Source: Nitrospinales bacterium (GTDB taxonomy: Bacteria; Nitrospinota_A; UBA7883; JACRGQ01). Taken from it: DNA of 5,046 nt. The stretch is taken from contig JAHFEI010000171.1 of assembly GCA_023248615.1 (NCBI GenBank), positions 1 to 5,046 on the forward strand, in the 5' to 3' direction. Below, piece by piece: positions 1-4,319 of this stretch (positions are counted from its first letter, which is position 1; each line of letters opens with the position of its first letter). A program made the translations under genes and the position numbers. Below the pieces are notes generated by a model. The model was given only the letters and a program-made list of their open reading frames with translations, ran no database searches and was not told the origin of the DNA.

Positions 1-873
1 GGAAAACCGATATACGGCTATGCCTGCACCGACAGGGACAACCTGTACCGGTTTATACAAAAGATTTTTTCTTCCGACAAAAACCAGGCGCTGGAAGCCG
101 AGATGGTGGGCGGCGACCACAAGCGGTTCAGCGCCCGGCTGGAGGGCGCGCTGGTGCGCAACTCCAGGGAAGCCAGGCAATGCCGGCTAATAATAATCGA
201 CAACTCGGAACTTAAGGAGGCGGAAAACATGCTCAAGCAGTTCCCGCAAAAACTGATGGAGTTCCAGGAGGCGGAACGCAAGCGTATAGCCGCCGCACTA
301 CACGATAGCCTGGCGCAAAACATGGTCGTTATCCACACCGGAATACGGCTATCCGTAAAAAACCTGCCGCCGGAGCATTCCGCGCTTGCCCAACTGCACC
401 AGGCCTCGGAACTTGCCCTGCGCACAAAAAGTGAAATCATGGAGATATCCTACGGCCTGCGGCCCCCGCAACTGGACCAGATGGGGCTGAAAAAAGCGCT
501 GGAATCGCTGGCGAAGCATATTGCGGAAATGTGCGGCATCAACATTGATATAGGCATACGCCTTGGCCCGAAAAAGTTGCCGCCCAACGTGGAAATCAAT
601 ATCTACCGGATTGTGCAGGAAGGGTTGACCAACATCGTCAAACATTCCGGCGCGAAAAACTCCTTCATAGACCTTAGCGCCGAGGGGGAGGCAATAAGCA
701 TATCCATCACCGACGATGGACACGGGTTTAATCCCAAAAAGCCGACCACGCAGTTCGGGCTTATAGGAATTAGGGAACGGGCGCAGATACTGGGCGGTTC
801 CTTTGCGATAGATTCCGGCAAAAACGAAGGCACCACCATAACGGTTATTCTCCCGCTGGGGGGGGGGGCATGA
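1..873 (+). CDS. Sensor histidine kinase, NarX/HisKA_3 type, 3' part (5' end outside window)
   Basis: The frame is open from base 1, so the gene starts upstream; the ATG at 103 is internal. The first ~75 visible residues look like the end of a PAS domain leading into a coiled linker. The dimerisation/phosphoacceptor helix follows, with ERKRIAAALHDSLAQ; the His (codon at 301-303) lies in the HDxxxQ motif typical of HisKA_3 kinases that also dephosphorylate their partner. The HATPase_c domain shows the N-box (EGLTNIVKHSG, Asn at about visible residue 211), the G1 box (DDGHGF) and the G2 region (GLIGIRERAQILGG), and ends with the usual TTITVILPL strand. No membrane segment is visible; one could lie upstream. 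The input signal is therefore unknown. It most likely phosphorylates the response regulator 34 bases downstream. The last codons are made of an 11-G run, so the extreme C-terminus is uncertain. The family call is firm; the ligand is not inferable. Confidence 0.94.
   Translation, partial: GKPIYGYACTDRDNLYRFIQKIFSSDKNQALEAEMVGGDHKRFSARLEGALVRNSREARQCRLIIIDNSELKEAENMLKQFPQKLMEFQEAERKRIAAALHDSLAQNMVVIHTGIRLSVKNLPPEHSALAQLHQASELALRTKSEIMEISYGLRPPQLDQMGLKKALESLAKHIAEMCGINIDIGIRLGPKKLPPNVEINIYRIVQEGLTNIVKHSGAKNSFIDLSAEGEAISISITDDGHGFNPKKPTTQFGLIGIRERAQILGGSFAIDSGKNEGTTITVILPLGGGA
858..868 (+). repeat. G11 homopolymer at the 3' end of the kinase gene
   Basis: Eleven consecutive G bases encode the end of Leu and the Gly-Gly-Gly-Ala tail just before the TGA at 871-873. 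One fewer G would extend the protein by about 11 codons to a TGA at 902-904. One more G, or a -1 ribosomal slip, would extend it to the TGA at 909-911, which overlaps the ATG of the response regulator. The run could be a slippage hotspot or a sequencing or assembly error. Confidence 0.9.
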
Positions 874-892
874 ACAGCCTCGACCTATTTAC

Positions 893-899
893 GAAGGAA
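893..899 (+). promoter_or_regulatory. Ribosome binding site of the response regulator
   Basis: GAAGGAAA lies about 8-9 bases before the ATG at 908, supporting that start. It sits in the short gap after the kinase stop, in line with one bicistronic message. Confidence 0.65.
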
Positions 900-907
900 A
901 CTGACAA

Positions 908-1570
908 ATGACGCACAATGTTTTAATAGCGGACGACCATCCCATCCTACGGCTGGGTCTTGTGGGCATTATTGAAAGCGACAAGAAGTTCCACGTTGTG
1001 GCCGAGACGGGAGATGGCAACGAAGCGCTTAGCCTTATTGAAAAACTAAGGCCTGCCATCGCCGTGCTGGATATAACCATGCCGGGGAAAAACGGGATAG
1101 AAGTCTGCCGGAAAGCGCAAAAATCTGCCAAAAAAACCGCTGTCGTCATCCTCTCCATGCACAGTGACGTAGACTATCTCAACGAAGCGTTGGATGCCGG
1201 AGCCAAAGGGTACGTGCTGAAAGCCAACGCGGCGGACGACCTTTTAATCGCGCTCAAATCTGTTTTGGCGGGCAAGCCATACATCAGCAGTACGCTATCC
1301 GGGCTACTGGAGACGCAAAAGCAAAGCAGGGCCGTGCTAAAGGAGAAAGTGGAACTGGTGGAAAAACTGACCGGAGCGGAAAAAAAAGTGCTGGCGCTTA
1401 TAGCGCAAAAAAGGACAAGTAAGGAAATCGCCCAATCATTGGGGGTCAACTTTCGCACTGTGCAAACACACCGGATGAACATATGCAAGAAGCTGGGCCT
1501 GAACGGCTGGAACATGTTTTTCCAATTCGTTTTGGAAAACAAACCCATATTGCAAAGCAAGTGGCTGTAA
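908..1570 (+). CDS. Two-component response regulator, NarL/FixJ (LuxR HTH) family
   Basis: This is a 220-residue regulator of normal length for the family. The receiver domain (residues ~4-120) has the acidic pair Asp9-Asp10, phosphoacceptor Asp55 in VLDITMPG, Ser83 at the Thr/Ser switch position and Lys105 in GYVLK. A linker (~121-152) leads to a LuxR-type HTH (~154-200) with LTGAEKKVLALIAQ, the SKEIAQSLGVNFRTVQTH recognition region and the ICKKLGL closing helix. All receiver catalytic residues are present, so phosphorylation-dependent DNA binding is expected. It follows the sensor kinase by 34 bases on the same strand and is its probable partner. Its targets are not visible here, and nothing in the sequence ties it to the microcompartment genes further right. 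The ATG at 908 is preceded by a good ribosome binding site and gives a canonical N-terminus. Confidence 0.97.
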   Translation: MTHNVLIADDHPILRLGLVGIIESDKKFHVVAETGDGNEALSLIEKLRPAIAVLDITMPGKNGIEVCRKAQKSAKKTAVVILSMHSDVDYLNEALDAGAKGYVLKANAADDLLIALKSVLAGKPYISSTLSGLLETQKQSRAVLKEKVELVEKLTGAEKKVLALIAQKRTSKEIAQSLGVNFRTVQTHRMNICKKLGLNGWNMFFQFVLENKPILQSKWL

Positions 1571-1591
1571 GCTGGTTTTAAGTACAGCCAC
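1561..1591 (+). terminator. Perfect 9-bp stem across the response-regulator stop codon
   Basis: GTGGCTGTA (1561-1569) is the exact reverse complement of TACAGCCAC (1583-1591), with a 13-base loop containing the last base of the TAA stop. No U-run follows, so this is not a classical intrinsic terminator. It may protect the mRNA end or act as a weak or Rho-assisted terminator for the two-component operon. The structure is certain as sequence; its role is inferred. Confidence 0.4.
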
Positions 1592-1705
1592 ATTAAAGTT
1601 GACGGGCAACCTGGGCGGCTGGCGCAATGCCCGATGCGACTCAATTGCCGCGCCAATGATAACGTGTGCTAGGGCATTTACTTTATCTTGAATACGACAA
1701 TTTTT

Positions 1706-1745
1706 TTGTCATGCCTGCCCCGCATCTCGTGCGCGGGAATGACAG
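1706..1745. repeat. Imperfect palindromic repeat (GTCAT...CGGGAATGAC type)
   Basis: TGTCAT at 1707-1712 pairs with ATGACA at 1739-1744, and the inner C-rich and G-rich segments (CCCCGC against GCGGG) extend the stem with mismatches. It resembles the widespread GTCATTCCCGCG...GCGGGAATGAC interspersed palindromes of environmental bacteria. A short T-run (1701-1707) precedes it. It could form a cruciform or RNA hairpin; no function is evident. Confidence 0.55.
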
Positions 1746-1769
1746 TCTTGGCGTAGCGATGAAAAATTT

Positions 1770-1984
1770 AACCTCGATTCCGAAGTTAAAATTACTTTCC
1801 CCTCCTTCGCAAGGAGGGGATGAAGGGGAGGTTCCTCAACCCCACCTGCGCCTCCCCTTTCAAGGGGAGGAAATTAATTTTGATATCAGCCCTGTACCAA
1901 ATTATTCTTTTGAAAATATCCAAATCAGGCATATTTATAAATTGTTTTGGGGTATTTTGAATCCCTGTCTTCGGAATCGAGGTT
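1770..1984. repeat. 16-bp perfect inverted repeat flanking a 183-bp interior
   Basis: AACCTCGATTCCGAAG (1770-1785) is the exact reverse complement of CTTCGGAATCGAGGTT (1969-1984). The interior contains the hairpin repeats and an AT-rich stretch but no gene. The layout is that of a small non-autonomous element (MITE-like) or two oppositely oriented copies of a dispersed repeat. No target-site duplication was recognised at the outer ends, so mobility is unproven. Confidence 0.5.
1799..1870. repeat. Tandem hairpin repeat (CCCCTCCTT / AAGGAGGGG type)
   Basis: The first hairpin has arms CCCCTCCTT (1799-1807) and AAGGAGGGG (1811-1819) around a 3-base loop. The second has CCTCCCCTT (1851-1859) and AAGGGGAGG (1862-1870). 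A further AAGGGGAGG at 1823-1831 can compete for the same partner arm. This is a common intergenic repeat pattern in many environmental bacteria. It contains no coding signal. Confidence 0.65.
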
Positions 1985-2144
1985 TAAGCGCTCTAATTCC
2001 CTGTTTCCTTATCTGGTTCCACTATAATTTCAGGTATCCTTGGCGTTCTTGGCGGTTCGGCCTTGTCCCATATGTACCATGAAGGGTTTTTCGGCTCGCT
2101 CTTAAGCCCCCAAAAAATATTGTAGGTCTAAGTACTTGTACGTA

Positions 2145-2173
2145 TTTACAAAGCCCCTTCCTGCATACAGAAT
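2145..2173 (+). promoter_or_regulatory. Weak candidate promoter for the small-gene pair
   Basis: TTTACA at 2145-2150 and CAGAAT at 2168-2173 are separated by 17 bases, giving a plausible but poor sigma-70 match. The DNA just upstream is rich in short palindromes (AAGTACTT at 2130-2137, TACGTA at 2139-2144), which could serve regulator binding. It is the best promoter-like sequence found before the gene at 2228. Confidence 0.25.
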
Positions 2174-2227
2174 GGTATTAGAGGAGCGTGTCTATATTTT
2201 GGTTCATGCCAGTTGGGGGTGTGTGCG

Positions 2228-2446
2228 ATGGAAATGGACGAGATCAGGGTTTTTGCGAGGGGATTGGGCATTCAAAGCGCCGATAAATATTTCCGCAAGG
2301 AAGACCTTGTCCGGACTATCCAGCTTGCCAGCGGCAGGGAGGATTGTTTCGCCTCTTGCAACGAGTGCCCCCACCCTGAAAAAAAATGCGAATGGGAGAG
2401 AGAATGCCCGTGCAGGAATAACATCCCGACAAGCTTTTTCGGATGA
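2228..2446 (+). CDS. Small SAP-like protein with a six-cysteine C-terminal segment
   Basis: The protein has 72 residues. The N-terminal half (about 4-34: EIRVFARGLGIQSADKYFRK, then EDLVRTIQLA) follows the helix-turn-helix pattern of SAP or Rho-N-like nucleic-acid-binding motifs, as in small bacterial proteins beginning MKxxEIRxxAKxxGI. The C-terminal part holds Cys40, Cys44, Cys47, Cys54, Cys60 and Cys62 (CX3CX2CX6CX5CXC), a possible zinc or iron-sulphur site. The ATG at 2228 gives the family-like start MEMDEIR and has a G-rich stretch (2215-2219) upstream. A TTG at 2213 and an ATG at 2234 are in-frame alternatives. The TGA overlaps a possible ATG of the next gene (ATGA at 2443-2446), suggesting coupling. 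A DNA- or RNA-binding role is inferred from the SAP resemblance only; no specific function is known to me. Confidence 0.75.
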   Translation: MEMDEIRVFARGLGIQSADKYFRKEDLVRTIQLASGREDCFASCNECPHPEKKCEWERECPCRNNIPTSFFG

Positions 2447-2454
2447 GTTCGCGA

Positions 2455-2461
2455 AAGGAGG
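2455..2461 (+). promoter_or_regulatory. Ribosome binding site deciding the start of the small gene at 2467
   Basis: AAGGAGG lies 5 bases before the ATG at 2467. The in-frame ATG at 2443 has no such site but overlaps the upstream stop. The strong site therefore favours 2467. Confidence 0.65.
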
Positions 2462-2466
2462 GCGGT

Positions 2467-2697
2467 ATGGACAGGTATATGGTACTCATCGCCAGCGAGG
2501 AATGCGACTTTGGGATACGCGACCATGGGATGCTGGCATTCGAGGGAATTGACGCCGTCTATATCGGAAACAGGATGCAGGCCCTGGATTTTGCGAACGA
2601 ACACCCAGAGACCGCCATTGTCATAAGTTTCAACGGCCCTGGGTCATCCTTTTCCAGCTTCTCCGAAACCATAAAGCCGCACGAAAAGCCGCAATAA
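2467..2697 (+). CDS. Small protein of unknown function (76 residues)
   Basis: I do not recognise this family. The start at 2467 is chosen because of the strong AAGGAGG upstream; an in-frame ATG at 2443, overlapping the preceding TGA, would add eight residues. The sequence alternates hydrophobic strands and helices: YMVLIAS (4-10), a short helix around 19-26, IDAVYIGN (28-35), a helix at 36-46, then TAIVISFN (49-56). A Ser/Phe-rich polar tail (about 58-76) follows. This beta-alpha-beta-alpha-beta order resembles the first half of a receiver or other Rossmann-like fold. It has Glu11-Glu12 near the usual acidic pair and Asn56 where a phosphoacceptor Asp would stand, but this is only a pattern. 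No signal peptide or membrane segment is seen. It is probably cotranscribed with the SAP-like gene and faces the convergent rhodanese gene. Confidence 0.6.
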   Translation: MDRYMVLIASEECDFGIRDHGMLAFEGIDAVYIGNRMQALDFANEHPETAIVISFNGPGSSFSSFSETIKPHEKPQ

Positions 2698-2704
2698 GAA
2701 CGGA

Positions 2705-2726
2705 CTGCCCAACCCCCGGAAGGCAG
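2705..2726. terminator. Weak hairpin between convergent genes
   Basis: CTGCC (2705-2709) can pair with GGCAG (2722-2726) around a 12-base loop in the 32-base gap between two convergent genes. A few T bases follow on the plus strand (2734-2737). It is the only terminator-like structure in the gap and is weak. Confidence 0.22.
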
Positions 2727-2729
2727 GAG

Positions 2730-3155
2730 CTACTTTTCTATTGGCGCACCGGGAACCTGCGCCATGCCAGACATGCCGGGGATGATGTTGTTGACATTCT
2801 CAAACCCGGCGCCCACCAGTATCGCGGCGGCTTTCTTGCTCCTTACGCCGGAACGGCAGACGACCAACACTTTTTTCTTTTTGTAGGCGGCTATCTCCCC
2901 CAGCCGGGAAGAAAGTTCGTCTACCGGTATGAGCTTCGCCCCTTTCAGGTGCCCCAAATCGCCGGTATATTCCTGCTGTGTACGCACGTCCAAAACCAGG
3001 ATATCTTTTTCGGACAGCATAACGCGCGCGGCGTCCGACCCGGTAATATCGTTATAGGTAGCTACCTGTGCCGCAAAAACATCGAAGGCCGTGCTAAAGT
3101 TAAATCCGAACATTGTCGCCGCCACTCCCAATACAATCAAATATTTCTTGATCAT
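2730..3155 (-). CDS. Secreted single-domain rhodanese-like protein
   Basis: The protein has 141 residues. The N-terminus is a signal peptide: MIKK, a hydrophobic core (about 5-23), and a likely signal-peptidase site after VFA or VFAA (residues 26-29). One rhodanese domain follows (about 33-132), with the strand ILVLDVRTQQEY, the GHLKGAKLIPVDEL motif and the active-site loop CRSGVRS with catalytic Cys100. The family moves sulphane sulphur onto thiophilic acceptors or serves as a periplasmic sulphur carrier; the actual acceptor here is unknown. The closing motif reads IIPGMSGM instead of the common GGxxxW, so the C-terminal edge is slightly atypical. The start has AGGAG (3167-3171, minus strand) 11 bases upstream. 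It stands alone on the minus strand, divergent from the microcompartment operon and convergent with the small genes. Confidence 0.95.
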   Translation of the reverse strand: MIKKYLIVLGVAATMFGFNFSTAFDVFAAQVATYNDITGSDAARVMLSEKDILVLDVRTQQEYTGDLGHLKGAKLIPVDELSSRLGEIAAYKKKKVLVVCRSGVRSKKAAAILVGAGFENVNNIIPGMSGMAQVPGAPIEK

Positions 3156-3170
3156 GATTCTTCAGGCTCC

Positions 3171-3212
3171 TGTGTTAATTACCAACAACCGACCGTTGAC
3201 GCCGTTAACACA
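3171..3212 (-). promoter_or_regulatory. 8-bp inverted repeat upstream of the rhodanese gene
   Basis: TGTGTTAA (3171-3178) and TTAACACA (3205-3212) are exact reverse complements separated by 26 bases. The near arm touches the ribosome binding site of the rhodanese gene. It may be an operator or a leader hairpin affecting translation. No convincing minus-strand promoter was found beside it. Confidence 0.3.
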
Positions 3213-3352
3213 TTACGTCCTTTAAAGTGTAGATGCAAGCGCGGGAAAAAGGGTTCGGCCAAAATAGGCAGTGGCTATGGCGCTTCCCCGGCATTCCTTC
3301 CCACCGCCAAATTTCTCCCTCGATGCGCCCCCTGCCCCGGCCCGCCCACAAA
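3213..3352. other. C-rich intergenic DNA without recognised features
   Basis: This lies between the divergent rhodanese and RpiR genes. A forward frame crosses it, but it starts inside the rhodanese gene on the opposite strand and has no coding signs. The stretch is notably C-rich on the plus strand (about 3280-3350). No RNA gene or clear structured element was recognised. Confidence 0.5.
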
Positions 3353-3395
3353 TGTAGTGATACTTCATAAATTTGCATATCATGTAGCGCTACTT
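3353..3395. promoter_or_regulatory. Two candidate operator half-repeats (GTA-N4-TAC)
   Basis: TGTAGTGATACTT (3353-3365) and TGTAGCGCTACTT (3383-3395) match at 10 of 13 positions and lie 30 bases apart, close to three helical turns. Each holds GTA-N4-TAC; the second core GTAGCGCTAC is a perfect palindrome that abuts the -35 box at 3394. TGTA-type inverted sites are known for some RpiR-family regulators such as HexR. Autoregulation by the RpiR protein encoded just downstream is therefore a reasonable inference. Confidence 0.45.
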
Positions 3396-3423
3396 GACAT
3401 CCCCCGCCCTTCCCCGCTATAAT
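3394..3423 (+). promoter_or_regulatory. Consensus sigma-70-type promoter of the RpiR-BMC operon
   Basis: An exact TTGACA (3394-3399) and an exact TATAAT (3418-3423) are separated by 18 bases. An AT-rich stretch just upstream (3364-3383), within otherwise C-rich DNA, could act as an UP element. Transcription would start near 3430, one or two bases before the ATG at 3432, giving an essentially leaderless message. Confidence 0.8.
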
Positions 3424-3431
3424 CCAGCCAT

Positions 3432-4310
3432 ATGAACTACGCTACCGCAAAGAAAATGGAGCCAAAGGGATTGCTCGTATCCCTGCGCGGGCAGGTGTCA
3501 TCGCTGAAAAATGCGGAAAAAAGGGTCGCCGCACTCATCCTCAAATCTCCGGAAAAAATCCAAAACCTCACCGTCGCCGAGGCCGCCCTACAAAGCCAGG
3601 TGAGCGAGGCCACCGTCATCCGCTTTTGCCGCACGCTCGGTTTTAAGGGATACCAAGACCTGAAGTACCAACTGACGCGAGACCTTGTCTTGCACATCCA
3701 TGCTGTCGTGCGTGAGGATGTGATAGAGGGGGACAGCGCCGAAGAGGTGGTGCAAAAAGTTTTTTCCTTCAACGTACAGACGTTGCAGGAAACGCTGGAG
3801 GTGCTGGACGCAAAGGCGCTGGAGAGCGCGGCGTCGAAAATCGAAAAGGCGGAAAAAACGCTCATCATAGGCGTGGGAACGTCCGCCGCAAACGTGCATG
3901 ACGCGCACAACAAGTTCTTCCGGCTGGGGCTGAACTGCGTGGCGCAGTCCGACGCGCACTTGCAACTTATGGAGGCTTCACTGCTTTCCCCGCACGATGT
4001 GGTGCTGGCTATTACGCACTCCGGCAGGACGCGCGACCCGGTGGAAACGCTGGCGGTGGCGCGAAGGGTGGGGGCAAAAACCATTGCCGTAACCAGCAAC
4101 CCGCGCTCTCCCGTTACGGAGCATGCGGACCTGGTACTACTGACATCCAGCCGCGAGACGGCGTTCCGTAGCGAGGCATTGGCCTCCCGGCTGGCGCAGA
4201 TGAGCATCATAGACGCGCTGTACACGCTGATAAGGATTAGGAACCGCCACCGGGCGGTTGCGACGGAAAAGAAAATCGAAGCAGTAATCGGCCAAAAACA
4301 GATTTTTTAA
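3432..4310 (+). CDS. RpiR-family transcriptional regulator (HTH plus SIS domain)
   Basis: The protein has 292 residues, the normal length for the family. The N-terminal HTH_6 domain (about 12-88) shows LKNAEKRVAALIL, LTVAEAALQSQVSEATVIRF and CRTLGFKGYQDLK. The SIS domain (about 128-265) shows the phosphosugar-binding elements GVGTSA (147-152), THSGRTRD (195-202), TSNPRSPVTEHAD and a final helix with SEALASRLAQ. RpiR proteins bind DNA and respond to phosphorylated sugars; here the effector is unknown. No ribosome binding site precedes the ATG at 3432, and the predicted transcript starts just before it, so leaderless translation is likely. The in-frame ATG at 3456 is an alternative that would drop eight poorly conserved residues and also lacks a clear site. 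It is the first gene of the microcompartment operon, 9 bases before the shell gene, and most likely controls it. Confidence 0.95.
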   Translation: MNYATAKKMEPKGLLVSLRGQVSSLKNAEKRVAALILKSPEKIQNLTVAEAALQSQVSEATVIRFCRTLGFKGYQDLKYQLTRDLVLHIHAVVREDVIEGDSAEEVVQKVFSFNVQTLQETLEVLDAKALESAASKIEKAEKTLIIGVGTSAANVHDAHNKFFRLGLNCVAQSDAHLQLMEASLLSPHDVVLAITHSGRTRDPVETLAVARRVGAKTIAVTSNPRSPVTEHADLVLLTSSRETAFRSEALASRLAQMSIIDALYTLIRIRNRHRAVATEKKIEAVIGQKQIF

Positions 4311-4314
4311 GGAG
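4309..4314 (+). promoter_or_regulatory. Ribosome binding site of the BMC-T gene, overlapping the regulator stop
   Basis: AAGGAG begins within the TAA of the RpiR gene and ends 5 bases before the ATG at 4320. The arrangement supports tight cotranscription and probable translational coupling of regulator and shell gene. Confidence 0.75.
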
Positions 4315-4319
4315 AAGGG

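Larger units (their letters stand above)
1571..2227. other. Gene-poor interval with repeat remnants
   Basis: About 650 bases separate the response regulator from the next credible gene. A forward open frame at 1666-2082 exists, but its translation merely reads through palindromic repeats (for example the PSQGGDEGEV phrase typical of translated repeats), has no ribosome binding site and shows no domain. The interval holds an imperfect palindrome at about 1706-1745, two strong hairpins at 1799-1819 and 1851-1870, a 16-bp inverted repeat with arms 1770-1785 and 1969-1984, and an AT-rich stretch at about 1871-1960. The remainder up to about 2130 shows nothing recognisable. Confidence 0.7.

Noticed and set aside
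870..911. 13-codon frame with ATGA overlaps to both kinase and response regulator
   Set aside because: Too short to support as a gene and without its own ribosome binding site; kept only as part of the G-tract observation.
1697..1710. GACAA-T-TTGTC hairpin with T-run as an intrinsic terminator of the two-component operon
   Set aside because: The stem is short and AT-rich, the T bases lie in the loop rather than after the stem, and it is over 120 bases past the stop codon.
1799..1870. Possible CRISPR array
   Set aside because: The repeated units are hairpin arms at irregular spacing, with no uniform repeat-spacer pattern and no cas gene.
1666..2082. Forward open frame of 138 codons in the spacer after the response regulator
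   Set aside because: It reads straight through palindromic repeats, giving repeat-type phrases, and has no ribosome binding site and no recognisable domain.
2136..2552. Forward open frame of 138 codons overlapping both small genes
   Set aside because: It is in a different frame from the SAP-like gene and the 2467 gene, both of which have better starts and more protein-like composition; no Shine-Dalgarno site supports it.
2949..3422. Forward open frame across the rhodanese start and the divergent intergenic region
   Set aside because: It begins antisense inside the rhodanese gene and runs through promoter DNA; the composition is not protein-like.
3437..4225. Long minus-strand open frame opposite the RpiR gene
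   Set aside because: Shadow of a GC-rich coding gene; Ser/Cys/Arg-rich translation with no domain, while the plus strand encodes a clear RpiR protein.
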